DNA of 64,000 bases from SIG452 sp045541975 (GCA_045541975.1 JAZQKB010000026.1:1-64000); one strand, 5' to 3'. Counted from the stretch's first letter, positions 25,512-34,809 are shown. Notes: a model not told the origin generated them from the letters alone. Translations and numbers: made by a program.

Positions 25512-26927
25512 TTATATCAGTTTATCACATTCCAATAACATCAATATTGCCATTTCGGTAGCTTCTAAAAAGCCTTCAATGGATAATACTTCGTCAGGCT
25601 GATGGAGATTTCCGTGTCCTTTTGGTAGGTCGAAAGGAATTTCCTTTCTCACCATAGTGCCGATTTCCACTGCGCAGGGTAAGTGCCGTCCGTAGGTACC
25701 GCCGGCATTGACCAGGCTTTTTGCCTCGGTATCTCCGGTGTAATCCTTGTATACTTGCAAACAAGCCTGAACGGTGGGCAAATCTTCGGGAAGCACGTGG
25801 GTAGACATCACATGCGAGAAGGAAACCGACCAATCCTTTTGGCTGAATTTTTCGATTAAATCTTTTTGCAATGCATCCGGATCGGTAGTTTTTCCGAAAC
25901 GGATATCAAATACTAAGGAAACACAGCCGTTTTCCAAGCGTACGATTCCGTTGGTGCAAGTGAGTTTTCCAAAGTCGGGATCCATAGCTTCGATGCCCAA
26001 AGCTTCCCCATAGGGGGTTGCAAGTAAGTTTTTCACAAAGGACAGTTGTTTTTTGTCATTTTCTGTCAGAAGTTCGCAATCAGATAAGAAATCAGTAATC
26101 AGGAAGCCGGCATTCAAAGAACCTTCGGGGAATGCGCCGTGAGTGGACACACCTTCTGCGTAAACCGTAATTTCACTCTGATCCATAGAAATCTTCACCG
26201 AATCAGTTTCCTTTGATTTTAAGGCATCGTAGAGGTCTTCTTTTGCCTTTAGTTTCATGGTTGCTTTTCCTAAGATAATATTAAAGGAAACACCACCGTG
26301 AAAATCGGTCACATCATCCAGAGGGATTTTGGATACCGCTGTTGCCTGAAACATTCCTTTATTCCCACGGTATAAGGGAAACTCAGAATCGCAAATCAAA
26401 GAAAAATCGGGTGCTTTGTGGTTTTTTGCATAGTTTTCAATATCTTGCATACCTGTTTCTTCGCTGATTCCTGTGAAGGAAACAATTCTGCTTTGGATGG
26501 GTAATTGAAGATCCTGAATCATTTTCATGATATAGAGTGCCGATACCACAGCACATTTATCGTCTGCCACACCACGACCAATTAAAAAACCGTCTTTCAC
26601 CGTGGCAGAAAAGGGGGAGCCTGCTACCCAATCATCACCTGCTGCTACCACATCGGCATGGGCAAACAGACCCAGACTTTTTTCGCCGTCTCCTAAATAG
26701 GAAAGCAGATAACCGTCCTGGTGGTCAATGTCGGTGGCAAAACCGTTTTTTTCATATAAATCTTTCACATAGTCTAACACTTCGGCACATTCCTTGCCAA
26801 AGGGATATTCTTCACTCACATTCTGCTGAACAGACGGAAATGCTACCAAACGGGATAATTCTGCAATCATTTCGTCTTTGTGAGACCAAATATAGTCATG
26901 AATTTGTTTCTGATACATTTTTTTCAC
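25512..26927 (-). CDS. M20 family (Sapep/PepV type) metal-dependent dipeptidase
   Basis: 471 residues, typical for PepV/Sapep. Metal-site motifs are in order: LFAHADVV (about 86-93), GRGVADDKCAVV (about 113-124) and SEETGMQD (about 151-158, supplying the catalytic Glu), with a C-terminal GGTYGRHLP and a final His in GHGNLHQPDE. It is a cytosolic Mn2+ or Zn2+ enzyme cleaving dipeptides from the N-terminus. The start follows AAGGAGTGAAAAAA. It is the second gene of a unit with the PHP phosphatase (16-base gap). Confidence 0.9.
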   Translation of the reverse strand: MKKMYQKQIHDYIWSHKDEMIAELSRLVAFPSVQQNVSEEYPFGKECAEVLDYVKDLYEKNGFATDIDHQDGYLLSYLGDGEKSLGLFAHADVVAAGDDWVAGSPFSATVKDGFLIGRGVADDKCAVVSALYIMKMIQDLQLPIQSRIVSFTGISEETGMQDIENYAKNHKAPDFSLICDSEFPLYRGNKGMFQATAVSKIPLDDVTDFHGGVSFNIILGKATMKLKAKEDLYDALKSKETDSVKISMDQSEITVYAEGVSTHGAFPEGSLNAGFLITDFLSDCELLTENDKKQLSFVKNLLATPYGEALGIEAMDPDFGKLTCTNGIVRLENGCVSLVFDIRFGKTTDPDALQKDLIEKFSQKDWSVSFSHVMSTHVLPEDLPTVQACLQVYKDYTGDTEAKSLVNAGGTYGRHLPCAVEIGTMVRKEIPFDLPKGHGNLHQPDEVLSIEGFLEATEMAILMLLECDKLI

Positions 26928-26942
26928 TCCTTTTTATCTATT

Positions 26943-27761
26943 CTATGCAAGAGAAAACTTTTGAAGAAGTTCTTCTTTTTTCTCTTGGAGTAACACTAAG
27001 CTGGGTTTTCCGATATAATTTAAGTCGTGTCGTTTTACCAGTTCTTTTGCTAAAGCAATATTCGTTTGATCAAACACCACCTGAGAGCTGTGGGCATCGG
27101 AACCAAAGGTAATGGGGCATCCCACTTCGCCTGCAATCTGAAAGAAACGGTCGGAAGGGTAGTTTTCGTTGCTTCTGGCACCGTTAAAATTGATTTCTAA
27201 GGGAATGTTGTATTCCTTAGAGGCTTCGCAGATTTTTTTCATTTCTGCGTAATAGAGTACATCATTTTTGCCACGGTAATTCACAAAATCCGGATGTGCC
27301 ACATAGGTAAATACACCGGTTTTGATTCCTGCTAAAACACATTCCACATACTCTATCAGCACATTTTCATCTTCGGTTGGGACACCTGAGGGGTAACCGT
27401 TGGGATATTCATTCTGAAGATAGTGTTGCCCTAAAATCAGATATTCAGCCCCAAAATCCAAAACCATTTTCAGCATTTTGGGAAAATACAGCGGATAATA
27501 TTCCATTTCGTAACCGATTTTGATATCAAGTTTGTTTTGATATACCTCTCTTAAACGGTTAGCTTCTTTGAAGTATTCCGGCACATCTTTGATGAAAATA
27601 CGGTGATAGGTGGTTTCATAACCGTCGGGGAAACGAAACGGAGAATGCTCGGAAAAGCCTAAGTAGTGCATACCGCCTGCGATGGCGTTTTTCACATAGT
27701 CTTCCATTTCATCGGTTGCATGATGACAGTATTTGGTGTGGGTATGATAATTATAGTCCAT
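26943..27761 (-). CDS. PHP-domain histidinol-phosphatase (HisJ/HisK) family protein
   Basis: 272 residues. The PHP metal motifs are visible: YHTHTKYCHHA (4-14), GFSEHSPF (about 35-42), a YEMEYY strand, YVAHPDFV (about 168-175), and ITFGSDAHSS (about 228-237). These place it in the HisJ-like phosphoesterases that hydrolyse histidinol phosphate or related phosphomonoesters. No histidine-biosynthesis gene is nearby, so the physiological substrate is open. It is transcribed first, with the dipeptidase behind it. Confidence 0.85.
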   Translation of the reverse strand: MDYNYHTHTKYCHHATDEMEDYVKNAIAGGMHYLGFSEHSPFRFPDGYETTYHRIFIKDVPEYFKEANRLREVYQNKLDIKIGYEMEYYPLYFPKMLKMVLDFGAEYLILGQHYLQNEYPNGYPSGVPTEDENVLIEYVECVLAGIKTGVFTYVAHPDFVNYRGKNDVLYYAEMKKICEASKEYNIPLEINFNGARSNENYPSDRFFQIAGEVGCPITFGSDAHSSQVVFDQTNIALAKELVKRHDLNYIGKPSLVLLQEKKEELLQKFSLA

Positions 27762-27791
27762 AAGAAAGCCCTCTTTAAAATTATATATGGT

Positions 27792-27820
27792 ATTATATCA
27801 TGTTTTAGAAAAACTGTCAA
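27792..27820 (-). promoter_or_regulatory. Consensus sigma-A promoter of the PHP-dipeptidase operon
   Basis: Minus-strand TTGACA, 17-base spacer, TATAAT, both hexamers perfect. Confidence 0.9.
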
Positions 27821-27822
27821 CG

Positions 27823-27861
27823 AAAAAAGAACCTTTTCCCATAGGGAGAAAGGTTCTTTTT
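27823..27861 (-). terminator. Terminator of the ATP synthase operon
   Basis: AAGAACCTTT...CCC pairs with GGGAGAAAGGTTCTT around a 3-base loop; on the minus strand it ends in six U residues, just after atpC. Confidence 0.88.
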
Positions 27862-27869
27862 GAAATCAA

Positions 27870-28130
27870 TTATTCAAATTGAAAAGAGCCGGAAATTAAG
27901 GTGACAATGTCTTTGCCAACGGTTAAAAGACCTCCTTTTGCGGTTGCCTTCTTTTTGGTCTCATTTTCTAAATGAATCACCACGGGAGCCTCCACAATGG
28001 AAGTGACAAAAGGGATATGTCCTGCCATAATGGCTAAATCACCTTCGGTACCGCGAACATCCAATTTCACAACGTCTCCTTCAAACAGATTGCCGTCAGG
28101 AGAGGAAACAATCAAATGAAAGGTATTCAT
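27870..28130 (-). CDS. atpC: ATP synthase epsilon subunit, N-terminal domain only
   Basis: 86 residues against about 130-140 in most bacteria. The beta-sandwich domain is complete (FHLIVSSPDGNLFEGDV, GDLAIMAGHIPFVTSI, GGLLTVGKDIVTLI) and the protein stops right after it, so the two C-terminal helices that inhibit ATP hydrolysis are absent. The start codon overlaps the atpD stop by one base (TAATG). It links F1 to the c ring. The short form appears genuine, because a stop and terminator follow directly with no helical remnant in another frame that I could see. Confidence 0.9.
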   Translation of the reverse strand: MNTFHLIVSSPDGNLFEGDVVKLDVRGTEGDLAIMAGHIPFVTSIVEAPVVIHLENETKKKATAKGGLLTVGKDIVTLISGSFQFE

Positions 28131-29566
28131 TATTTTTGCACCTTCTTCGCTTTTTCGATGGCTTCTTCAATGGTTCCCACAAATAAGAAAGCAGATTCGG
28201 GCAAATCGTCGTGCTTGCCTTCAATGATTTCTTTGAAGCCACGTACCGTTTCTTTTACGGGCACATAGGTTCCTTTGATACCGGTGAATTTTTCAGATAC
28301 ATCAAAGGGCTGCGATAAGAAACGCTGAATTTTTCTTGCACGGCCTACCAGCAGTTTGTCTTCGTCAGACAGTTCATCCATCCCCATAATGGCAATGATG
28401 TCCATCAGCTCGTTGTAACGCTGAAGGATTCTTTGCACTTCTTTTGCCACTTTGTAATGCTCTTCACCCACAATTTCTGCCGACAGGATACGGCTGGTGG
28501 ATTCCAGCGGGTCAACAGCAGGGTAAATCCCCTGAGAAGCAATATTTCTTGCTAATACGGTAGTTGCATCCAGATGGGCAAAGGTGGTTGCGGGAGCCGG
28601 GTCAGTTAAGTCATCCGCAGGCACGTAAACTGCCTGAATGGAAGTGATAGACCCTTTTTTGGTGGAAGTAATTCGTTCCTGCAGAGCACCCATTTCGGTC
28701 GCCAGAGTAGGCTGATAACCAACTGCAGAGGGCATACGACCTAACAACGCCGATACTTCACTACCTGCCTGGGTGAAACGGAAAATGTTATCAATAAATA
28801 GCAACACGTCCTGACCTTCCTGGTCACGGAAGTATTCAGCCATGGTAAGACCGGACAGTGCAACACGCATACGTGCTCCCGGGGGTTCGTTCATCTGTCC
28901 GTATACTAAAGCTGTGTTGGAAATAACGCCGGATTGCTTCATTTCGTTATACAAATCGTTCCCTTCACGGGTACGTTCTCCAACACCGGAGAACACGGAA
29001 ATACCGCCGTGTTCTTTGGCGATATTGTTGATTAATTCCATAATCAGAACGGTTTTACCAACTCCGGCACCGCCAAACAGACCAATTTTACCGCCCTTAG
29101 AATAGGGGCAAATCAAGTCGATAACCTTGATACCGGTTTCAAACATTTCATCAGAAGTTGCCAGGTCTTCATATTTGGGGGAGGGACGGTGAATATTCCA
29201 GCGTTCCTCGGTTTTTGCTTCAGGCAGATTGTCAACAGCGTTCCCCAATACGTTAAAGATTCGACCTAAGGTTTCTTTTCCAACTGGTACGCTGATGGGA
29301 GCGCCTGTATCAACAGCATCCACACCTCTCTGTAAACCGTCAGTTGATGCCATCGCAATACATCTTGCGGTGTTTCCTCCGATATGCTGAGCCACTTCAA
29401 CCGTCAGGGTTCTGCCATCCATAGGAATCTGCAGCGCATGATAGATTTCGGGAAGCCCATTTTCCTTAAAACGGATGTCTACCACAGGCCCCATAACCTG
29501 TAGCACCTTCCCAATGTTTTTGATTTCTTTGGTTCTTTCGGTCTCTTCGGTATATTTCTTTTCCAA
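28130..29566 (-). CDS. atpD: ATP synthase beta subunit
   Basis: 478 residues from a TTG at 29566, eight bases after AAAGAGG. An in-frame extension to 29644 exists but would lie inside atpG. Motifs: P-loop GGAGVGKT, the catalytic-Glu segment GVGERTREGND, DNIFRFTQAG and the DELSD segment (DELSEED equivalent). This is the catalytic F1 subunit. The gap to atpG is 13 bases. Confidence 0.96.
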   Translation of the reverse strand: MEKKYTEETERTKEIKNIGKVLQVMGPVVDIRFKENGLPEIYHALQIPMDGRTLTVEVAQHIGGNTARCIAMASTDGLQRGVDAVDTGAPISVPVGKETLGRIFNVLGNAVDNLPEAKTEERWNIHRPSPKYEDLATSDEMFETGIKVIDLICPYSKGGKIGLFGGAGVGKTVLIMELINNIAKEHGGISVFSGVGERTREGNDLYNEMKQSGVISNTALVYGQMNEPPGARMRVALSGLTMAEYFRDQEGQDVLLFIDNIFRFTQAGSEVSALLGRMPSAVGYQPTLATEMGALQERITSTKKGSITSIQAVYVPADDLTDPAPATTFAHLDATTVLARNIASQGIYPAVDPLESTSRILSAEIVGEEHYKVAKEVQRILQRYNELMDIIAIMGMDELSDEDKLLVGRARKIQRFLSQPFDVSEKFTGIKGTYVPVKETVRGFKEIIEGKHDDLPESAFLFVGTIEEAIEKAKKVQK

Positions 29567-29579
29567 AAAACTCACCTCT

Positions 29580-30383
29580 TTACGAATTGCCGCTTCCGGC
29601 AACAATTTCCGTGATTTCCTGGGTGATGGCACCCTGTCTTGCACGGTTATATTCCAGTTTCAGATCTTCAATCATCTGTTTTGCGTTTTTGCCTGCGCTG
29701 TCCATCGCCATTCTCCGGGCGGCAACTTCCGAAGCAAAGCTTTCCCGTAAGGCAGAAATTAAAAGTCCCGCCACATATTCTTTTGCCACCTGATTTAACA
29801 CCGTCAGATGGTCGGGTTCAAATACCACGGAAGCATCAGCAGATTCACTTTTCTGGAAGGGAAGAATCCACTTGATTTTCGCTTCGTTTGCCATCACGGA
29901 AATATACTCAGTATATAAAATACCCAATCGGTCAAACTTACCTTCCGAAAAGTCACGGCAAAGCTCTTCTGCCAAAGGATAGGCATCGGCAAAATAGTAT
30001 TTTTCCGAAGATTTTACCTCTTTTTGGTAACGCTCACAGGCACGTTTTCCCAAAGGAATGATTTCGGCATCGGGATACTGGGCAGCCAATTTAAACACAT
30101 TGGCATTATAGCCTCCTGCCAAGCCTCGATCCCCTGCAATCACGATCAGACGGGTTTTCTCTCCGCCATCGTTTCGCATAAAGGGACTTTTTAAGCATTC
30201 TGAAGATGCTGTCAGAGAGGCAATCGCCTTTTCTAAGGACGCAGTATATTCCCTTGCCTTTAACATTCCTTCGTTGGCACGGCGGATTTTGGAGGAGGCA
30301 ACCAAGCCCATTGCTTTGGTCAGCTGGAGAGTGGAGGTAACGCTTTTGATTCGGATTCTTAACTCTTTTGTGTTACCTGCCAT
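29580..30383 (-). CDS. atpG: ATP synthase gamma subunit
   Basis: 267 residues, a little shorter than the usual 285-290. The N-terminal helix RIKSVTSTLQLTKAMGLVAS and the C-terminal helix AARRMAMDSAGKNAKQMIED with QGAITQEITEIVAG are the conserved coiled-coil shaft sequences. It forms the central rotor stalk. It begins three bases after atpA. Confidence 0.95.
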   Translation of the reverse strand: MAGNTKELRIRIKSVTSTLQLTKAMGLVASSKIRRANEGMLKAREYTASLEKAIASLTASSECLKSPFMRNDGGEKTRLIVIAGDRGLAGGYNANVFKLAAQYPDAEIIPLGKRACERYQKEVKSSEKYYFADAYPLAEELCRDFSEGKFDRLGILYTEYISVMANEAKIKWILPFQKSESADASVVFEPDHLTVLNQVAKEYVAGLLISALRESFASEVAARRMAMDSAGKNAKQMIEDLKLEYNRARQGAITQEITEIVAGSGNS

Positions 30384-30386
30384 TTT

Positions 30387-31877
30387 CTACACCTGCACTT
30401 TCGCAAGAATGTCTTTTAATTCGTTTTCTAACTGTTCATCATATTCGCCGTTTTCAATACGGGTTAACCAACCGCCAAACTCATTTTCCAGTTTGCCAAA
30501 CAGCTTCTGTTCGTATTTTTTTACATCAGAAACGGCAACCGAATCCAGATAACCTTTGATAACTGCATACACAATAGCAACCTGACAACCCACACGGACG
30601 GGTGCATTTCTGCCTTGCTTTAACACTTCCACAATACGTTCCCCTAACGCCAGACGAGCTTTGGTATCAGCATCTAAGTCGCTTCCAAACTGGGCAAAGG
30701 ATTGCAATTCACGGTACTGAGAATATAAAAGCTTCAGTTCACCGGAAACTTTTTTCATTCCCTTTAGCTGAGCGGAACCGCCCACACGGCTTACGGAAAT
30801 ACCGGGGTTGATTGCCGGCATAATACCGGAATGAAATAACTCAGTTTCTAAGAATATCTGACCGTCGGTAATGGAAATTACGTTGGTGGGAATATAGGCA
30901 GACACGTCACCTGCCTGGGTTTCAATAATGGGAAGGGCAGTAATGGATCCACCTCCGTATTCTTTTGCCACACAAGCAGCTCTTTCCAACAGTCTGGAAT
31001 GGAGATAGAATACGTCTCCGGGGTATGCTTCACGTCCGGGCGGACGGCGGATTAACAGAGAAAGAGCACGGTATGCCACTGCGTGTTTACTTAAATCATC
31101 ATAAATAATTAACACGTCTTTTCCTTGTTCTCTGAAATGCTCTGCCATAGCGCAACCGCTATAAGGAGCAATATACTGAAGCGGTGCGCTTTCTGCTGCA
31201 GTTGCGGAAACGATGATGGTGTATTCCATAGCGCCGTTTCTTTGCAGTTCACTTGCCAATTTCGCCACAGAGGTACTCTTTTGGCCAATGGCAACATAAA
31301 TACAGATAACTCCCGTGTTTTTCTGATTGATAATCGTGTCAATAGCGATTTCGGTTTTCCCGGTTTGACGGTCCCCGATAATCAGCTCACGCTGTCCCCG
31401 ACCGATGGGAATCATACTGTCAATTGCTTTAATACCGGTCTGCAACGGCACATTTACGCTTTCACGTTCAATAATGCCGGGTGCTTCCGACTCAATAGGA
31501 CGGGTAGCGTCATATTGGATGGGACCTTTTCCGTCGATGGGTTCGCCCAAGGCATTTACTACACGACCTAACAGGTTATTGCCAACCGGTACAGACAGTA
31601 CCTTTCCGGTACGGGACACGTTGGCACCTTCACGGATATCGTTATTGTTGGATAAAACTGCAACAGACACAGTTTCTTCTTCTAAGTTCTGTGCCATGCC
31701 GAAGCTTCCGCCTTCAAATTCCAACAACTCATTTGCCATACAGTTCTTTAGACCGTATACCTGAGCGATTCCGTCACCCACTAAGATAACTTTTCCCGTT
31801 TCTTCCATCTGAACACGGGATTTATAATGTTCAATCTGTGTTTTTATGATATGGCTGATTCCAGCGGGATTGTTCAT
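30387..31877 (-). CDS. atpA: ATP synthase alpha subunit
   Basis: 496 residues. P-loop GDRQTGKTE, IYDDLSKHAVAYR and the SISDGQIF-type strand NVISITDGQIFLE, with the alpha-signature PAINPGISVSRVGG. This is the non-catalytic nucleotide-binding F1 subunit. Its start overlaps the atpH stop by four bases. Confidence 0.96.
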   Translation of the reverse strand: MNNPAGISHIIKTQIEHYKSRVQMEETGKVILVGDGIAQVYGLKNCMANELLEFEGGSFGMAQNLEEETVSVAVLSNNNDIREGANVSRTGKVLSVPVGNNLLGRVVNALGEPIDGKGPIQYDATRPIESEAPGIIERESVNVPLQTGIKAIDSMIPIGRGQRELIIGDRQTGKTEIAIDTIINQKNTGVICIYVAIGQKSTSVAKLASELQRNGAMEYTIIVSATAAESAPLQYIAPYSGCAMAEHFREQGKDVLIIYDDLSKHAVAYRALSLLIRRPPGREAYPGDVFYLHSRLLERAACVAKEYGGGSITALPIIETQAGDVSAYIPTNVISITDGQIFLETELFHSGIMPAINPGISVSRVGGSAQLKGMKKVSGELKLLYSQYRELQSFAQFGSDLDADTKARLALGERIVEVLKQGRNAPVRVGCQVAIVYAVIKGYLDSVAVSDVKKYEQKLFGKLENEFGGWLTRIENGEYDEQLENELKDILAKVQV

Positions 31878-32404
31878 AATTTAATCACTTCCTTGATTCG
31901 TTGCAGGCGTTTTTGCACACTGGCATCGATAATCTGATCCTCTAAGGTGATTTTTAATCCGCCTATGAGGGTTTCGTCCACCAGATAGTGGGGGACAATG
32001 TGCTTGCGATACTTTTCTTCCAATTTTTTGATAAGAGCTTCTTTCTGGTTATCTGCTAGGGGAATTTTGGAGGTCACTGTTACGGTCACAGTGTTGGAAA
32101 CCACCATTTCCAGCTTAAAAAACTCTTCAATAATTTCAGAAAGCTTTGTGATATAACCGTTTTCGCAGAGTAGCTTTAAAAAAGATACCACATCCTCCGG
32201 CATCTTGGCACCAAAGGCCTCCTCGATGGCTAAAAGCCGTTCGGACAAGGGAAGGGCAGGTGTGGCAAGATACATAGGATATTCGGGGTTTTCTAAAAGT
32301 ACCGTTTGAATCGTTTCTAAATTTTCGGCAAATTCAGTTACCTTGCTTTTTTCCATGGCTATGGCAAACAAGGCTTCTGCATACGCTTTACTTGTGTCCT
32401 TCAT
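31874..32404 (-). CDS. atpH: ATP synthase delta subunit
   Basis: 176 residues from the ATG at 32404, which AGGTG precedes at proper distance; a GTG three codons earlier overlaps that ribosome site. The N-terminal SKAYAEALFAIA and C-terminal LIGGLKITLEDQIIDASVQK are the OSCP/delta signatures. It connects the peripheral stalk to F1. It overlaps the end of atpF by 17 bases. Confidence 0.94.
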   Translation of the reverse strand: MKDTSKAYAEALFAIAMEKSKVTEFAENLETIQTVLLENPEYPMYLATPALPLSERLLAIEEAFGAKMPEDVVSFLKLLCENGYITKLSEIIEEFFKLEMVVSNTVTVTVTSKIPLADNQKEALIKKLEEKYRKHIVPHYLVDETLIGGLKITLEDQIIDASVQKRLQRIKEVIKL

Positions 32405-32903
32405 TTGCTTCACCTAATTCATTGATAAAGGAATCAATCAGTTTTTTGTGGTCTTCTTCCTTTACTTCACGTTCCAGAATTTTACCTGCAAGTAAGGTAC
32501 CCACGTTAACGATTTCTTCCTTGATGGTTTCTTCTGCTTTTCTCAACTCAAGCTTGGCATCTTCTTCCGCCTGACGGATAATACTGTCTGCCTTTTCTTT
32601 GGCATCGGCTAAGATTTCCTGCTCTCTTTGATTTGCAGTGACAACGGCAGATTGAATCAAGCTATCTGCCTCGGATTCGGCATGGGATAGCTTTTCTTCG
32701 TATGTTTTCTTGTCGGAAAGTGCCTGCTCTTTGGCATCTTCTGCCTGCTTGTATTCGTTATCAATGGTTTCCTGACGTTGTGCCAACATCTTTTTCACGG
32801 GCTTATACAGGAATTTTTTCACCAGTAAGAAAAGAATCAAGAGATTCAGCAGAGCAAAGAGCATTTCCCAAAGATTAATGGAAATAATCGGTAATGTTTG
32901 CAT
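32388..32903 (-). CDS. atpF: ATP synthase b subunit
   Basis: 171 residues: one N-terminal membrane helix (about 10-30) followed by a long charged coiled coil rich in Glu, Lys and Ala (about 35-165). It is the peripheral stator stalk, one b gene only, implying a homodimer. The start follows GGGAG. Confidence 0.95.
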   Translation of the reverse strand: MQTLPIISINLWEMLFALLNLLILFLLVKKFLYKPVKKMLAQRQETIDNEYKQAEDAKEQALSDKKTYEEKLSHAESEADSLIQSAVVTANQREQEILADAKEKADSIIRQAEEDAKLELRKAEETIKEEIVNVGTLLAGKILEREVKEEDHKKLIDSFINELGEANEGHK

Positions 32904-32947
32904 GTTGCATGCTCCCTATCTGTATGGATTAATTTCGTTTCGTTCGT

Positions 32948-33241
32948 TTATTTGGGTAACTGAGACATGGTGTTTACCAGAATGTCTACCAAAAGATTGG
33001 GGGCAACAAAGATTAAAATGATAGCGATAACCAATGCATAAAGACCGGTGGTTTCTGCGATTGCACAACCCATCAGCATGGTGGTGGTTACACTACCTTT
33101 GCATTCGGGCTGGCGGCCAATTGCTTCACAGGCTTTTGCCACAGCGTTACCTTCCCCGATACCGGGGCCGATGCCAGCAATCATTGCCAGACCTGCACCT
33201 AATGCACATGCGCCTAAAATTAAACCAATTGCGAGTTCCAT
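32948..33241 (-). CDS. atpE: ATP synthase c subunit with two-carboxylate ion site
   Basis: 97 residues, two membrane helices joined by the polar loop GRQPE (42-46). The ion-coupling carboxylate is Glu63 in CAIAETTGLYALV, followed by Thr64. The first helix has PGIGEG with Glu30 at the place of Gln32 in the Na+-binding c subunit of Ilyobacter. A Glu pair at these positions plus a hydroxyl residue after the second Glu is the two-carboxylate arrangement described for the Na+-driven rotor of Fusobacterium nucleatum. Na+ coupling is therefore predicted, not shown. Confidence 0.95.
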   Translation of the reverse strand: MELAIGLILGACALGAGLAMIAGIGPGIGEGNAVAKACEAIGRQPECKGSVTTTMLMGCAIAETTGLYALVIAIILIFVAPNLLVDILVNTMSQLPK

Positions 33242-33309
33242 AAATAGTTCCTCCGTGTATAGAAATTAAATTTTTAAACTTTTTTCACATTTTTAGTTAT
33301 TTTAATATT

Positions 33310-34239
33310 TTATGCCACTGATTTTTTTGCTTGCTTTTTCAAAAGCCTTTTCTGTTTTCTTGCTTCGTGTTCCTCCTGAGGATATGCACCTGCCACATTC
33401 ATCATGGTAAGCATTGCGAAGATAAACGCCTGCAAGCATCCTGAGAACACGTCAAAATAAATGGATAACACTGCGGGAATCCCCAATCTGAACCATGGCA
33501 AATCTCCGAGTAATCCGGGTAACCAGCCAAACACCAAAGCGGAAAGTCCAGACAGCGCTACTGCAAGTAATGTGGAAATTACCGTTCCCGATAAAATATT
33601 TCCGTAATGACGGAAGCTCATGGAGATGGGAGTTGCAAATTCACTTAAAAAGTTGATGGGTGCTAAGAGTGCCACCGGTTCGGTAAAGCTCTTTAAATAA
33701 TAAAGAGGTCCGCACTTTAGTTTGTAGTAGGTGATTAAAATAAATACCAAAAGCGCCCAACCGCCAACCACGTTAATGTCTGATGTGGGAGGAAACAGTC
33801 CGATTAGCGAACTCAAACTGGACACTGCAGACAAAGCCAGCATGGCGATAATAAAGGGAGCATATCCCATAAACACTTCGCCCATATTTTCCTGCACCAG
33901 TCCATCTACCTTTTCCACAATCAACTCTGCAAAGTGCTGACGTTTTAAGTGTATCCGTTCCCCAATGCCGTGTGCCATGTATAAGCAGAAAAAGAAAATA
34001 GTCACGGTAACCAACAGGGAATTAATTTGTGATTCTGTTACGGGGAAATCCTGGATGGGCATGGGAATCGTAAAAAAGATTCTGGCACCTGTTAAGGAAA
34101 TACCGTCACTTTGGGGTTTGGTTAAGATCTGAAGAATCATGCCCACAACCAGAGGCAGAATCATCATCACAATGTAGAGGGCATCCACAATTTTAAAATG
34201 ACGGCTCGTTTGTATTTTGTCTGTTTTATTTTTTTGCAA
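33310..34239 (-). CDS. atpB: ATP synthase a subunit
   Basis: 309 residues, a polytopic membrane protein. The essential arginine is in SMSFRHYGN (equivalent of SLRLFGN), followed by the GTVISTLL and helix-rich C-terminal part. The C-terminal tail is unusually basic (KQKRLLKKQAKKS). It forms the ion half-channels against the c ring. It lies between atpI and atpE. Confidence 0.95.
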   Translation of the reverse strand: MQKNKTDKIQTSRHFKIVDALYIVMMILPLVVGMILQILTKPQSDGISLTGARIFFTIPMPIQDFPVTESQINSLLVTVTIFFFCLYMAHGIGERIHLKRQHFAELIVEKVDGLVQENMGEVFMGYAPFIIAMLALSAVSSLSSLIGLFPPTSDINVVGGWALLVFILITYYKLKCGPLYYLKSFTEPVALLAPINFLSEFATPISMSFRHYGNILSGTVISTLLAVALSGLSALVFGWLPGLLGDLPWFRLGIPAVLSIYFDVFSGCLQAFIFAMLTMMNVAGAYPQEEHEARKQKRLLKKQAKKSVA

Positions 34240-34259
34240 AATCTATCACCCCTTTGGGA

Positions 34260-34640
34260 TTAGTCTTTCAGAAAAAGCGGTCGCAGTGACACGGCAATTC
34301 TTGGGAATAAGAAGGGAATCACCACCGCCACAAGATGAAACTGTGGAACAAAGTATCCCACTATCGCAAACGCCAATAAGAAAAACATTCGTGCCGTTTG
34401 TGAGAATTTTATTAAGGTTTTGGCATCTTTTTCTTCTTTTGTAAGAGCGTTCTGCACGGTAATACCCATTAGAAGAAAATTACAAACAGCACCTAAAACT
34501 CCCCAGATATTTCCTAAAAGCACCGAAATATCCCAGGCTTTGCAAAAGAAAAACACCGCTTCCATAATCACACTTAACACGATTGTTATCACGGCAATAT
34601 AGCGTGTTTCTTTTAACACGGTTGCATCAATTTTTTTCAC
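34260..34640 (-). CDS. atpI: ATP synthase subunit I-like assembly protein
   Basis: 126 residues with four hydrophobic segments, first in the operon. I chose GTG at 34640, eight bases after GAGG; another GTG at 34649 lies within that ribosome site. Sequence conservation of AtpI is low, so the call rests on size, topology and position before atpB. In other bacteria it helps c-ring assembly or Mg2+ supply. Confidence 0.75.
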   Translation of the reverse strand: MKKIDATVLKETRYIAVITIVLSVIMEAVFFFCKAWDISVLLGNIWGVLGAVCNFLLMGITVQNALTKEEKDAKTLIKFSQTARMFFLLAFAIVGYFVPQFHLVAVVIPFLFPRIAVSLRPLFLKD

Positions 34641-34693
34641 GGGGTTCACCTCTTCTTTGTCTATATGATATGGAAAAAAATACTTATAAATCT

Positions 34694-34722
34694 ATTCTAT
34701 CTTATTTTTGTGAAAAATGCAA
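34694..34722 (-). promoter_or_regulatory. Sigma-A promoter of the ATP synthase operon
   Basis: Minus-strand TTGCAT, 17-base spacer, TAGAAT, about 54 bases upstream of atpI. Confidence 0.75.
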
Positions 34723-34780
34723 GAAAAAAATCCAAACAATTCATAAAAAGTTCAGATTTTGGTCAAATTGGTATCCTTTA

Positions 34781-34809
34781 TTGCAAATTGCGTAATATTA
34801 TGATACAAT
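34781..34809 (+). promoter_or_regulatory. Sigma-A promoter of the polymerase Y operon
   Basis: TTGCAA, 17-base spacer, TACAAT, 41 bases upstream of the start. No clear LexA box was recognised. Confidence 0.7.

Noticed and set aside
29567..29644. N-terminal extension of the ATP synthase beta subunit
   Set aside because: The added residues resemble no AtpD and lie wholly inside atpG; a TTG with a good ribosome site at 29566 gives the normal length.
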